DNA from: Beroe forskalii
Taxonomy: Eukaryota; Ctenophora; Nuda; Beroida; Beroidae
Length of the DNA stretch: 64,000 nt
Direction of reading: 5' to 3'
NCBI GenBank assembly: GCA_011033025.1
Contig: WFMF01000133.1
Location: 248,001 to 312,000, forward strand
Numbering within the stretch: the stretch's first letter is position 1; every line of letters starts with the position of its first letter. The position numbers and the translations under genes were made by a program. This document shows, piece after piece, positions 1 to 12,427 of this stretch. Under the pieces are notes generated by a model. That model was not told the origin of the DNA. It did not search any database and worked only from the letters and a program-made list of their open reading frames with translations.

Positions 1-1680
1 TACCACTCTGATGCCAATTCACTTAGCACTCTGATCCCAGCTCAATCTTTCTATGCCCATTTTCAACTATGATCTAACCATGTTATCCCAGTCCATTTGC
101 CACTAGGCACCATCATTCCATTCAATTACAATTCTGATCTCTTTCCACTATAATATGTCAATGAATGATTCATGACGTTTCACTTTTACAAAATTTAAAG
201 ATGTTTGTCACCACACAACTCGTACTCCTATTTCTCTATTTCTGATAAATTTAACAAGAAGTCTCTATTCTACGCACCTATTTTGATCTATCGCTACCTA
301 CTGTTTATCAAATCGAAATCCAAATAACATTGCTGAAAGAAAGTTTGCAAGGGTTTCATTTCTATGCAGGGCGTGTCAATATGGATGTAAGCCACTTACA
401 CTCAATCTGCGGTTATACAAGAACATCGGACAAAAATATTCCCTAGATCTGCAGTAGAACGGCAGTTTTTAATTCAATTGCAGATTTTAATTGAACCGCA
501 GATCTACAGCAGATATTCTGTACAGGAACAACGGCGTAACGTAGACGGTCTAGTTCCTTGGGCTGGTTCAAGTTCCTAGCTCTTGTTTCCTTGAGAACGA
601 CTTATTAAACTCCCACACAAAAAGCAAAAAACCATCCAGTGCATTCTTCAGAAGAGTCGTGGTAAAAATACTAAGTTAAAATCATTTAAATACTTGACAA
701 AGGAGCAATTGTCTTTACATCCGTTCAAATAAGCGACATTCAAATCACAAAGCTCCTGTTTTTAGTAGTTTTAAAGTATCTAGTAAGGAGCATGATCTTA
801 TATTCGAGCACGTAGTTCACAGCCACTACGTAGCATGTAACCGGAAAACACAGAGATTTTACTGCGACTTAATATTATTAACGAAGAAACGATACTTGTT
901 TTTCTGATGAAAATTATTCTGATGAATTCAGTATTTCAGTACACTGTACACGTTTAGATATTAAATATTTATTGATCTTATTGCCTATCTATCGGCACAA
1001 GAATCAAGATACATGTTAAAATTATTATGACAACAGAAAAAAGATGAACAATCGCGATGAAATGTTCCATAGTGGTTCATATATAGCAGTCAGTGGTCAG
1101 TGGGATTGATTCAAACATGTTGCATACAGCAAGTTAGCAAAAATAAGTATAATGGTCGAAAGCAGAATTCTTGCAAGCACAATTATTTCTTTCATTGCGC
1201 TTTCTCACAAGTGCCTAAAGACCCCAGAAGAGCCCATTGCCCAAATGATTTGTTCACTCCCTTATTAAATATTTTCCCCCTCTACGCGGCATTCAGCCAC
1301 ACTGGGGAGCTAACAATTAAATGCTATGGGTAATGAACCTTACTCTTTCTGCAGATCGGTGCCTGAAATGATTAAATTTTACAATTGCTAAAAAGTATTG
1401 AATATCCTACCATTTCTGCAGATGTAGTTCCTTGAGCGGGGGAAGCTGGTTCGTTCCAAGGTCTCCCCAGTCTCCGTTACACAGTAACACAAGTCTAACC
1501 CGGGCGGGCATTGCTTGGCGGCAAACTCACCTGAACATAGATAAATATTCATCAATAGCAAATTTCCTTTAAAAGTTTAAAATATACACGTTTTTAAGAA
1601 CAGTGGGTCTCGCTGGTCGCATGAGGTTTTGCTTTCGATTCTTCGATTGTGAGATTTTACAACCCTTCGGCGTTTTGGAC
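1..1680. other. AT-rich stretch, no gene recognised
   Basis: Both strands were read. The only ORF above 70 codons shows no recognisable domain and has AT-rich composition typical of the non-coding DNA here. No tandem repeat or strong palindrome was seen. Confidence 0.6.
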
Positions 1681-1683
1681 GTT

Positions 1684-1872
1684 TTCATCGGTGCTGATAA
1701 TGCATACCTTTACACTTGCCAAATCGGGTCCATATTGGTTTAAATTTAGATCTTTTTGCCCTATTGGAAATGGGCTGCAGATCTAAACCGGTTAATCCCT
1801 AAGGCTGACGTGCCCTTTGGAATTTTCCCAAAATGGACTTGAGTCTCGAGATGCGCGTGTCTACTGTCTATG
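1684..1872. repeat. Dispersed repeat, 'atcgggtcc' family, copy 1
   Basis: The block contains atcgggtccatattgg, then ctaaaccggttaatccct, then ttcccaaaatggac. The same order of blocks recurs near 3.76 kb and 49.73 kb. The outer blocks (gggtccat and the complement of atggac) are partly inverted, so a degenerate MITE is likely. No target duplication is visible and superfamily is unknown. Confidence 0.5.
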
Positions 1873-3756
1873 TATTTTTGAAGAGCGACCGGTAAAATTC
1901 CTGAGCAGTGACAAATAACAGATTGTAATGTTTTGAATTACGGTTTTATACCTGACTACGGTAGAAGCGCTGGAATACAGTAAAATATTCACAATTTTCG
2001 GTGTAATTGCATTGTTTTCGAAATACGTGGAATAATGTCCCGCCCAGCTGTTGCTAAACTCCTAATGTTAACATTTTTCTGGAATTTTATTTTTCTGAAC
2101 CTTCATTATAAATTCTTGTATAAATTTAGCTAATCATTATCTCACTATGCTGTAATGTATTTGTCCTTTCATAAGTAAGTGCTTAGGCCTGTTTTATTTT
2201 CATGTATCAATTTATCAAGAATCGATCAATGATTCACCCTATTTCGACTGATCACAATATAAAGTTAGCACATAGCAGCTCACACATCATATTTTCATCA
2301 TACTGACTCTGAGGAGTCACGGCTCATTAAAAACTCGTTAAGATTTCACGGTAAAAGCCGCCCTTAAACTCTTAAAGGTGTGAGAGAGTGTGAGGTGGCG
2401 AAATCATTGACCATGTGACACTCCCGGCAAACATGTCATCATGTGGAAATCCCAGAGCCCGGATTCTCTGCTCGAGTAAATTCGATTGGAACTCGTCATC
2501 TGAGTGTGAAGCTACTGTCGAGGCCAGGGTTTATTACATTAATCGGATTAAAACAGCTGAGCTTATATCAGGAAAGTTAATGAAGTCATATCCTGTATAC
2601 CCAGGTTTGATCCATGGAAAGAGAGGGTTTGTTGATCGTACAGTGGGGCTGGGGCAGTATTCCAGCGTGTATTGGGGCACTGTTCCGATGTGCACTAGAG
2701 CACTGTTCCAGAGGGTCAGGGTGGCAACTGGCATTGCCCCAGACTGGTGTTGTTATCAAGAGGAGTGTAGGATGGGCGGTGTCTGCTAATTCCCTGTATC
2801 ACACTGTACACTGGGCGCATACTGTTACCATGACAACCGCACACTCCCCTGTACACTGTACAACTAGAAACATGGAGTGGCTGGGCATTGGGCATTCTGT
2901 CTGAGGAATTTGCAGATGTTTCGAATACCAGAGTTCACTTCTATTTAATTTGAATTCCATGACATGAGACACCATCCCTCTCTGCTTCACATTCTAATGG
3001 AATGTGAATGCTCCCCACAAAAATACGCAAATATTCATTATCAAAGAGGAGTGTCAGCTTTAGACAGCCGAACATGAACCAGATAATGAGATTACATATT
3101 ATTTATGACACATCCAGGGTTCAAATTACGATGAGCTGGGCTGAGAAGCTCAAGTATTGAAATATATAACTTGATTATTCTAACAGCGGCAATCAACCAA
3201 AGAGCCGTCTGCAAACACTCAAACTGTTTTAGTCTCGAGATGATTAGGCATTATCAAGTATGAAATGGGTCATGAGACTAGCAGTTCATCAAATCAGCGA
3301 GATGCTGACTATTAGTACCTACCATTTTGGAAAAGGACAAAATCACCAGAAAAGGGGTGTACCCTGCAATAATAAGATGACCTAAGAAAAGGTGTAATCG
3401 ATCTAAAAGATGTTTAAACAGAGTCCAAAGATGTAAGGATAAGCTCACCTGACGGCTGACAGACTACACTTCCATCCAACTCAAATCTCTGGTGACATAT
3501 TGATGTAGCAAAATCTGAAATAGATAATGTAATTACTAATTAATTTAGAAAAATATAATTTAAATTTATTGATCCCAATAGGTATTGAATCCAATGATGA
3601 GTCATGAATGAGTAAGAGCAAAACAGTTCTGTTTACTTGATGTCCTTAATTTCTTACACTTATTTAGTTCTCTGAGGCGAAGCTACTATTGCAAAAAGAT
3701 CATTTTGGATTAGTTATAGAACACAATTGACGTTTTCATGCGTGTTAATTATACAT
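1873..3756. other. No gene recognised
   Basis: Mostly unique AT-rich sequence. Around 2.4-2.9 kb the GC content rises and ORFs open on both strands, but the predicted proteins (up to 124 codons) resemble nothing I know and overlap in opposite frames, so they are not called as genes. Confidence 0.5.
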
Positions 3757-3900
3757 AGAAACTAGCTTGATCGGGTCCATTCCGGTTCGGACCCTCACCC
3801 TACAGGCTCGAGCCAAAACCGGATAAATCCTTCGGGCTTACTCCCTCGGGAAGTTTCCCAAAATGAACCCGATAGGTGCGTGTCTATGTATAATATAAAC
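3757..3900. repeat. Dispersed repeat, 'atcgggtcc' family, copy 2
   Basis: It shares with the 1.68-kb and 49.73-kb copies the ordered blocks gatcgggtccattccgg, aaaccggataaatcc and ttcccaaaatgaacccgat. The first and last blocks are near-inverse of each other (gggtcca / tgaaccc), which fits a short inverted-repeat element of about 140 bp. Confidence 0.55.
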
Positions 3901-4179
3901 GCTTTTATTTATTATCTAATGACTACAACTAAACAATGTTGGCAGAAAATGCTCTAAAGACACCATGTGTTTCCCAAAATTTTTCCTGGGGACCTGCCCC
4001 CTTGGCCCTCTGGCCAAGGGCTGTGCCCCCAGCCCCTGCCGTGACTGGAGCTTTGCACCAGCATTTTCAAGACAACCCTCCTGGCACATGGTGCCAGGAA
4101 CCGCCTGCCCCTTCTCAAGGTCCTGACTTTGCTTCTTCTTCTTCAAATAAATCTGGCAACTCGGTAATCTGCCGATGCA

Positions 4180-4260
4180 CACCTGGGGCACAACCTGGGC
4201 ACACCTGGGTACATCTCGGGCACATTTCGGGCACACCTCGGGCACAATTCGGGCACAAGA
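4180..4260. repeat. Short degenerate tandem repeat, about 12-bp unit (gggcacayytc)
   Basis: About six copies of gggcacacctc-like units follow each other. They hold overlapping ORFs open on both strands (up to 186 codons on the minus strand), which are repeat artefacts. Confidence 0.6.
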
Positions 4261-4479
4261 CACACATGGGGCATATTTTTCTCCCACATTTTGGGCCCAG
4301 ACGAGCACTCGATTGCACCTGGACCCCCGGATGATACGAAATTCTCCATGCCAGTAACTTTCATCATTTATCATATGGGGTACAAACTGCAGTGAAGTTA
4401 CTTTATTGAGCTTGATTATACAATTCATATTATGCTTTCTTAAATTTGAAATTTCGAGACATTCCAAATCACTCATCCT

Positions 4480-7060
4480 CCAATCTTCATAACGTCATAA
4501 TATGCTTAACCATGGAATTCAGCATATTCCGATCAGGTAAATATCGAATACCATGCATGTTTTGATAACCGCTATTATAACGAATATTTCACTCGCATTA
4601 GGTAATAGGTGAAACAATAATAATTGTATCTCATAGTTCCTGGCAACTGTTTAATTTCATTGAGCCGTCAACAGCATGTTACAGATAGATTTGAAAATAT
4701 CATTATACCATGAAAGAGCAGAGAGCTTACCAGAAAACAAGTCGTTCGATTTAACTGAAACAAAGTTGGATTTTCAAAGGGAAAATATGCAGAACGATCA
4801 TGCAGAATTAGCATGCAATATTTTCAACAATAAAGTGTAAAATATTTAAATGTATTATTACTTTTGCTAAGCGTTATTGATAGCACTGAAATTCATGAAA
4901 GGAATCAACGATGCTAGTTTAATTGGAATTCATAGAGGAACAGCTAATTCTGCTTGTGCCTTGTTTTGGTAACAGTCATAGAGGCCATACTACAAAAAAT
5001 GAAGTTCTTTTAGCAGCCCTAATCCCTCATATTCCTCTTTTTTGAATAACCTTATAGGCACAGCAGTGTATCTATAAAATCATTGCTCAATAGAGGTATT
5101 TCTTTAAAGCCCAAGAAGTAGAGTATATCAGTTGAAGGCAGAAAAATGGAGGGCTTTGAAGGGTTATGCCCAAAAGGGTAAAAAAGGGCACCCTGCTAGA
5201 TGATTGGAGGTTTGGCAACTATGTCACAATTTAAATGAAGTGAAATACTTTGGTCAATGCAATAAGCAATTCAAGTGGGCAGCATTTTTTCAGAAATCAG
5301 TAAAAGTATAGGAAAATCATTTTTGTTAGGTATCTGATTTCTCTATCTGTATTCTGTCATGCATAATTTAAAGAAAGAATTATTTTTAAACTGTGCAACA
5401 TCAAAGTACTAAAGTAGAAAGCAAATTGAAACAAAGCTAATAGTTTTTCACATAGTTATTAAAAAATTAGTGATGCATGCTGATTGAAAAGAGTTGGCAT
5501 AGATAGATGTTGGGTGCTAGCAATGTTATATTTAGTAGAAACATAGTAGAAAGAACAACTGAGAAGGGAAAATATTCTTCTTTGTATGAATGGAGGAATG
5601 GGTCAAATTCAAGAAAAATATTAATTAATAATAATATCATAGTGGCACATCAACTTATTTCAAAAGGCATTATTCTTTTAAGCACAAATTGAATTGGGAT
5701 TTGAACAGGATACAAATAGACTATACATAAGAAAACTGTTATCATATAGTAAGTACTTATCTACTTACCCACTGTGAATAGAAGTGCAGCCAAAAAGGTA
5801 ACTTTCATCATTCCTCAAACAAAATTATAGTTTAGATGTGAGAAACTAATTTCAACAATAAATTTACACTCCAGTCTGGTATACTTGTAATAATACCTGA
5901 GATATATCATTATATCCATAATACTAATCTGAGACACGTACTGCTGCTACTTGGACAAAAGGCATTTTTATATCCTGAATTGAATTGAATAAAATTACAA
6001 TGCATGTATTTTCTTGAGTTTATATAAATGAAGCTTCTACGTTGTGCTAAAGTCTATCCTAAAGTCTACCTGGTCCATATATCTTCATATGAATTTGCTT
6101 TAAATTTGAAGAGAATTCATGTAAAATATTGACACGAATTCATATGAGTCCACTTTTCAGTCCAACACATCTCATGGCGAACTTGTTCATGTGAATTAGT
6201 GGCAGACTCAAGTTCATATATATGATATCAGTAGCACTAATAAAGTTGCGTGGCACACTTAAGTTTGTTGAAGGAGTTCACAAAAGTTCAATGGTACGTT
6301 GGTATGCTTCCTATATAATTATATAAATGGCTCTGAGTGACATCATGGAGCTAAACCTTAATCATCCAGTACCCTAAAATTACAATAACCATGACCATCA
6401 TCTTAACCATGGTTCTTAGAAGAATAGTAGAATAGTAGAAAAATTTTGACATATCATCATCAACTCAAATATTCAAACTAATTTCACCATATTATATCAC
6501 TATAATATATATTAAGCACCCTTATGTCGAGGTACCCACAATAAATTACTAACATCTCACATTCATGTGGAGCAGACTCATTTGAACACAAACAAAATAA
6601 GGCCAGAGCAGTTTAGTAACCCAGGAGTAGAGCAAACCTTTCGATTAAAACTTCTTGGCCTTGGTCTTGATGCATAATTACAATCTTTAGCAGTATGAGC
6701 TAAATTGCTTGATGTACCTCCAATGCATAAAGTCACTTGGGCAGGACTCTGTGCAGTGTACAGAATCACACCAATAATTCATATTTGCTGCATACACTTG
6801 TCTTTGCTGTCTTGCTGAAGACAAACATACATGGAAACAAAATTTGTAGCATTATTCATATAAGCTACTAATTTTCTTAATTTACCAGTATTGATCAAAA
6901 TTGTTTTGTACTCAGTTTATTCTATAATCAGTTTTGTAATCATTTTTCTCGGTGCTCTGGGATTCCCCAACATCAAAATAACATTATATGATATTCATAT
7001 AGTTCATTTTATGTATTGATAATCATCAGGCTGTTAGAAGTATTTTGACTTCAGATAATA
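4480..7060. other. AT-rich stretch, no gene recognised
   Basis: Only short random ORFs are present. Near 6.06-6.24 kb the words gaattcat and ttcatatgaattt recur in both orientations, giving weak inverted repeats. Nothing else stands out. Confidence 0.55.
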
Positions 7061-7061
7061 T

Positions 7062-7393
7062 ATTTGAATTAAAAAGAAATATTTCTTCAAGACATCAATC
7101 TCCAAGACTTTTCTCCAACTCCGTACTTGAACACCAACATGATTCCTTTAGGTAATGCAATGTGGAGAGCAGTAGGATCTTAATGAGTCACACCAAGATG
7201 AGTGGTGTGCAGGCATCTTCAGTCCAATACCTACCTCAGCTTTCGGGGTGTTTAAATTGCTTTTTATGAGGTAGGCCCCCCAGCAGTCACCCCCTGGTAC
7301 CAGGGTATAGCACCGTCAAGTGCAGTGACCACCTGCCTGAATGAATCTGAAACTTGCTCTTTGGTCTTTGTCTTTACTCCAAGCACCAAGAAA
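7062..7393. repeat. Dispersed 0.33-kb repeat, copy 1
   Basis: The block starts tttgaattaaaaagaaat and ends near agcaccaagaaattaa. It is almost identical, in the same orientation, to 11,772-12,094; a 46-bp piece of its start recurs at 12,259. It contains a hairpin-prone centre (ccccctggtaccaggg). I compared it by eye with 5S rRNA, U1, U2, U4 and U5 and saw no match. There is no coding potential. Confidence 0.75.
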
Positions 7394-7399
7394 TTAAGA

Positions 7400-7456
7400 T
7401 AATATTATCGTTTCTTCAGATAATATTATCGTTTCAGATAATATTATCGTTTCTTA
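7400..7456. repeat. Three tandem copies of ataatattatcgtttc
   Basis: The unit, with its palindromic core gataatattatc, occurs three times in 57 bp at the 3' edge of the dispersed repeat. Confidence 0.8.
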
Positions 7457-7745
7457 ATCATTGTAATTGTGATACACCTCTCATTACAAATGTTGGGTGC
7501 TTTCTCAACCTGTATTTTATAATATTTGACTCTCTTCGGAGATTTTTACCCCACTTATTCATATAAGCTAGAATCTAATATCTAAATTACTTTAGCTTTA
7601 ATGTACAACTGGTCAACAATGCAGCAAATCTATTGTAAGAATCTGATCCATTTGTTCACAATCTACTATACAAGTTGGTTGTCACTTTTTTAATTTTTTT
7701 TAAATAATACATGGAAATTTAGAATTGAAATAGTGTTATGTTTAA

Positions 7746-7844
7746 ACATTGGGTTGCCAGGCGTTGCCTGGCCCCCTCGCGCGCGCGAAACGCGCGCGCC
7801 CCGACTCGCAGAGTCGGGGCAGGCAACGTCTGGCAAACATTGGG
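7746..7844. mobile_element. hAT-like foldback MITE, copy 1, with 8-bp target duplication
   Basis: The element (7754-7836, 83 bp) begins TTGCCAGGCGTTGCCTGG and ends with the near-inverse CAGGCAACGTCTGGCAA. Its centre is CpG-rich (gcgcgcgaaacgcgcgc). It is flanked on both sides by acattggg, an 8-bp direct repeat. An 8-bp duplication with short TIRs is typical of the hAT superfamily. A second copy with its own 8-bp duplication lies at 44.26 kb. No coding capacity. Confidence 0.85.
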
Positions 7845-7974
7845 CTAGTTATTGGCATGGAAAAATGGATCAATTCAGGAATTGCCTTGATATATATTTT
7901 GCTGTATGGTAACCTATGTGGGCTAAGGAAACGTTGTGCGTGCCGCGGCTGTGTATATTAAAACATATGGTCAT

Positions 7975-8480
7975 AATTTTAACCAGGCCTTCCTAAGCCT
8001 GCGAAGGTGTGTGTACCTGCCGCGCGATCGACGCGAACGCAAACATTGATATGATATAAGTTGCTAAACACGTATATCCCTGTCTGCGTTGCGCGGCGCG
8101 CTTCCTCAGGTAGCGCGGCGCGCTTCCTCAGGTAGCGCGGCGCGCGTATGCACACCTATGCGGGCTTAGGAATGATATAAGTTTCATTCCTCAAACTTCG
8201 CCGATCGGCGTTAGCACCTGGTTAAGGTTACGTAAACTCAATAACGCTGACGCTTGATGGATTTCTCCCATCCCTGCGCGCAACACTCGGAGGTTTGGAG
8301 GGTCGGAAAACCTTGCGTGCGCGGTCGGAAAACCTTGCGTGCGCGGCGGAGGGTAGGGTAACATCCTACAACGCTGACGCCGATTTCAAATTTATTTTTG
8401 AAACGTTGTCAAATCCCTCCGCCTTCGGCGCGCGGGGCGGGCGCGCTCGCGAAGCGCGCGCGCCGCGTCCGCCGCAGACA
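7975..8480. repeat. CpG-rich composite repeat block
   Basis: Contains three tandem copies of gcgcggcgcgcttcctcag near 8.09-8.15 kb and two copies of ggtcggaaaaccttgcgtgc near 8.30-8.35 kb. The part at about 8,262-8,368 (cgcgcaacactcggaggttt and flanks) matches, inverted, 43,951-44,045. The outer words taaccaggc and cacctggtta are inverted. It looks like nested MITE debris. A CpG-island promoter is an alternative but no coding exon follows. Confidence 0.55.
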
Positions 8481-8500
8481 CGAGAAAACGTATGACATTA

Positions 8501-8532
8501 TGACAAATATCCAACATGTTGGATATTTGTCA
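8501..8532. repeat. Perfect 32-bp palindrome
   Basis: The arms 8501-8516 (tgacaaatatccaaca) and 8517-8532 are exact reverse complements with no loop. Confidence 0.95.
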
Positions 8533-9051
8533 GATTTCTTTGAAGAAAGTGCAAATACAATTATTCAATTTAGTTCTTGTTACAAGACAGATTCAGGATT
8601 AACATAAAAGTTAATACAAAAATAAGTCAAAACAACGTCTGATAACCTATGACAAAATTTGGTAACGTCAGACAACGTCTGACAACATCTGAAAACGCGG
8701 ATTTATTGGGACAAATAAGTATAGGACAGAGATTCAGAAAAAATGAGGCTCAAAGTAGTGAAATTAGGACTGCAGGGATTTGAGACAACATTTTCATTTT
8801 TGTATATGAGGCAAACTTTTTATTTTTATTTATAATTTCATAACAGTACTATTAATCTCTGACTGCTCTTTAATTTATTTGAATAATTTAATTTATTAAT
8901 TCTCAAGTATTTATTTTTATGCATGCTCATGGTAAAGCTTTTAACTTTTTATAATTTCATAAGTTTGTGAGTTCCATAATGAATCTGGTACTTTTGTTAG
9001 CTGTAGGCTTGCCTTTTTTCCTAATGTTAATTTTCTATACTTAATGTGGTC

Positions 9052-9671
9052 TGGAAGATCCAGTTAGAGTATTGTGTTCAAATTTGGAACACAAGTATTT
9101 GCCATGGAAACTGGTCAACTATTTTAGAGCTTGAATCTGTACAGCGTAGATTTACAAGATTAGTTGATGATATTGGACTTTACCATATAGTGAGCGTTTG
9201 AAGAAGCTTAATCTTACAACATTAGGTGAAAGGAGATTAAGAGGTGACCTAATTGAAACATATAAAATATTAAATGATAAAGTTCAATATGGTGGAAATA
9301 TATTTAGACTTGGTAGGTCAGGAAAGAACATTTTACATAAAAGTGTTAAATCTAGTGTTTCTGATATTTGCAAATTAAGAGCTCATTTTCTGCCTGAAAG
9401 GGTTCGTAATTACTGGAATAAGCTACCAAACTATGTTAAGTCTTCAAATGATGTGAATGCATTTAAGAGTAATTTGGAAGTTTTAAAGAATGAATGTTTA
9501 CATGAAAATGCTGACAACTATTGGCAAGTTTCAAATATTATATTAGACAAGATTGAAGGAGTTGGTTATCTAGAAAATAAATCAAAATTTAATAACTTTT
9601 TGATGGAAAACAAATATATTGCAAAGAGAAAAGGTATTAACACCTATGTCAGACCAAGTACTATTGCATAG
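9052..9671 (+). pseudogene. 3' end of a CR1/L2-like LINE reverse transcriptase ORF, frameshifted
   Basis: This is the C-terminal tail of a non-LTR retrotransposon polyprotein. The first part reads LEYCVQIWNTS, then ELESVQRRFTRLVDDIG. It then runs off frame near 9,180, where one base appears lost, and resumes as PYSERLKKLNLTTLGERR, followed by GDLIETYKIL and further on FLPERVRNYWNKLP. Such blocks (ending of the RT thumb, then LxxRRxRGDLIexYKil) are characteristic of the CR1/L2/Jockey group. The catalytic RT motifs lie upstream and are absent, so the copy is 5' truncated, as is usual for LINEs. The 157-codon ORF from 9,198 is only the downstream half. Not expressed as a functional enzyme. Confidence 0.85.
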
Positions 9672-10018
9672 TTAGCAGGTGTCTTTATATTTGTTTATTG
9701 ACAGTAGTTTTTTTGTAGGTATTTATGTTAAAATCAGTTTTTATTATCCAAAAGGAATGGAAAAGAAACCAGACTGTTAACTCCTACCCCATCTAATAGC
9801 TTTTTCTATATAGGTAGCCTCGTATGGAATGTTGTCCGAGAACTCATCAAAATTTATGATTTTTCATTCAAAATAGGTCCTACTAAATCACAAATCAAAG
9901 AAAAAATTCTCAAAATCCAAAACGAAGGTGATCCATGTGATTGGCAGCATGGGACCTGGAACACTCTGCAGTATCATCAGTACTAAACTTTATCTCGAAG
10001 CCTCCATAAATTAAAGAC

Positions 10019-10131
10019 TATACCCTGTGCATGAAAAGTAGGCAGGAAAGATGATGTCATTATCATATCATGATGTAGTGAGTTGATGACATCATACCGC
10101 CTATTTCTCGTGCACTGCGTTTAATTTGAGA
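10019..10131. repeat. Palindromic MITE, 'gtgcacgagaaatagg' family, diverged copy
   Basis: The left end gtgcatgaaaagtaggc and right end gcctatttctcgtgcac are inverse of each other, with gatgtcattatca between. The same plan is seen at 27.24-27.35 kb. Pieces of the family occur near 30.2, 31.2 and 42.75 kb. Confidence 0.65.
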
Positions 10132-11771
10132 ATTTGCAGCAGTTACACATAATTAAGTTATCTGTAATCACAATAAAATGAAAATCATGCCCAGTCTCTT
10201 GTTACATTGAAACATTCAGCCAAATTCATAATATGTTTTGTTTGTTGACATAATATTGCCTATTTAATAAGTTGATATTATGTAACTTAATGAGTTTAAC
10301 ATTAAGTATGTTGAAAAAGTTTGAAACTCATCCATTTTAAGAAAATTGACTTCGCCTACATTATACAAACACAATAAAATATTCTTATAATGATATATAC
10401 TAGAAACAAAGACTATCCTAGCTTCAAGTGCTGGTACACTTAAAGGAAGCAATAAGCCTCCAGCCTTGCGACCTTGCGTTTCGCCAGCACTTGTAAGCCT
10501 ACCCTCACTGGGTAGGAGGTCATCTAAAGGCGTGGGCTAAGTCAAAATCAGAGAAATTTTACTCCTGATCACTTTGTTAGAATGTCCTAATGTTACACAA
10601 TTCCCCTACACCCTGATATCAGAACCCTATCATCTGTATGCTCTAATGTTAGAGTTTCCCTATCACCCTGAAACCAGAATCCCCTATTAGAATATTCTAA
10701 TCTCATATTGATTTCAATATTACCCTGAAACCAGAATTTTTATCATATTTTGTATATATTCAGTATTTAGGTGTGTATAAAGAAATGCGAAATAAACTTT
10801 TGTTTTATTCTGAAACTTTTGTTTTATTCTGTTATTTTTCACTGGTTTTGCTTATGAGCATTTTGGATTCTAACTATGGCTCAATTATTTATTTCAGTCA
10901 ATTATTTATTATTATACCACTTTTTAATTCAAGCAGGGTCAATTAACTTATTATGTTTATTATGTTTATCTTTGTTTCTATTTTCACAATTCTGACTTTA
11001 GACTGGGGGTACCTTGTGAAGGTATGAAATAATAGTGAAGTATTAGATTGTGGAATTTTTATTCTATTTTGGACACCTTGGATATAAGGTGTGGAAACGA
11101 ATGATGAAGTTTATTAGCTTATTTTAATAGAGTTAATCGAGTTACTTTATAGTAAAATCATTATATTATATTATTATTAGTTTAATGCCTAGTGAATCAT
11201 AGAAACAGTTGTGTGAAATTTGTTGATGTAATATCAAAATTGTTTATTTTATTTTATTTTAGACAAAAGGGGCACTGGTGCAGAGGCAATTGCAAATGGA
11301 GCTCGAATGGTTGTGTTTGTGAGATGCAGTTTAGCATTGTTTACCTCACAGCCTACGATATGATCAAAATGAATACGGCATGAGTTTCAATGCAGCAACA
11401 TCTGCTGCAATGATTGCATATAATTGCATATCATGTGCTTTTTTAGAAGAAGTTAATTTTTTGTCTACTTATGGACCCAAGTGTGATGATCCCATACCAT
11501 TATTTTTATATCTATATTTTGTTAACTTCATGTTTGATGTGATTGATCATTGATGCAGTGAAACAAACAACTTTCAATAAAGCAATCTAACCCACACACT
11601 ATACTCCACTAATCTACTGACAGTTTCAAGATTATAAAAATCTCTTCTTCAGGAACTCCATATAGTGCAACACAACATTCTCATTAACTTATTACCATGA
11701 ATTATGTTTTTAATCTTGTTATGACTAACCGTTTCTATTTAATACTTTGCTATTATTGTTCATAATCTGTT
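10132..11771. other. AT-rich stretch, no gene recognised
   Basis: Weakly repeated phrases (ctaatgtta, ccctgaaaccagaat) occur at 10.58-10.74 kb. A short region near 11.26-11.33 kb has a plausible acceptor-like tttattttag followed by an open frame, but I recognise no protein and do not call it. Confidence 0.5.
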
Positions 11772-12094
11772 GTTTGAATTAAAAAGAAATATTTCTTCAA
11801 GACATCAATCTGCAAGACTTTTCTCCAACTCCATACTTGAACACCAACATGATTCCTTTAGGTAATGCAATGTGGTAGGATCTTAATGAGTCACACCAAG
11901 ATGAGTGGTGTGCAGGCATCTTCAGTCAATACCTACCTCAGCTTTCGAGGTGTTTAAATTGCGAGAGCTTTTAGATGGTAGCCCCCAGTCACCCTGGTAC
12001 CAGGTATAGCACCGTCAAGTGCAGTGACCACCTGCCTGAATGAAACTGAAACTTGCTCTTTGGTCTTTGTCTTTCTCAAGCACCAGAAATTAAA
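11772..12094. repeat. Dispersed 0.33-kb repeat, copy 2
   Basis: Direct-orientation copy of 7,062-7,393, with small deletions (for example the gagagca segment after aatgtg is missing). A third, truncated copy follows at 12,259-12,304. Confidence 0.75.
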
Positions 12095-12258
12095 CAACAC
12101 ACTAAGTGAGAAAGTAGAAGGATTGTGGCCCGGCATGGATCCAGTCATTTATGTAACCTTTTCGTTACACATTAATGAAATATAATCGCAGTGGCATGCC
12201 ATCTGATCAATACTTCATCTTGAGAAATGCTTCTCCTGAAAATCAGGGTTAAACTATG

Positions 12259-12304
12259 TTGAATTAAAAGAAATCTTCAAGACATCAATCACAAGACTTT
12301 TCCA
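12259..12304. repeat. Dispersed repeat, truncated copy 3
   Basis: Matches the first 45 or so bases of the 7.06-kb and 11.77-kb copies (gaattaaaagaaat ... tcaagacatcaatc ... caagactttt) with small deletions, then stops. Confidence 0.6.
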
Positions 12305-12427
12305 TTTTCCGTTATTTTTTAACCCCTGTAACTCGATTGGTTCCCTCCGACCACGTGATCACGGTAGAAACTGCACGTGCAAGTGTGCAGCGCGCAATTC
12401 CCACGTTAGCTCCCGGCCATTAAAATC

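Noticed and set aside
2415-2904. Overlapping ORFs of 124, 96, 66 and 63 codons
   Set aside because: They overlap on both strands, have no recognisable domain, and no intron signals support any of them.
3916-4476. Minus-strand ORF of 186 codons and overlapping plus ORF of 132
   Set aside because: Open on both strands across a gggcacacctc tandem; no domain recognised.
7200-7335. Possible 5S rRNA or U-type snRNA in the dispersed repeat
   Set aside because: Compared by eye with 5S, U1, U2, U4 and U5; no conserved box or fold matched.
11260-11400. Possible coding exon after tttattttag
   Set aside because: Open frame is short, no recognised domain, no matching donor or neighbouring exon.
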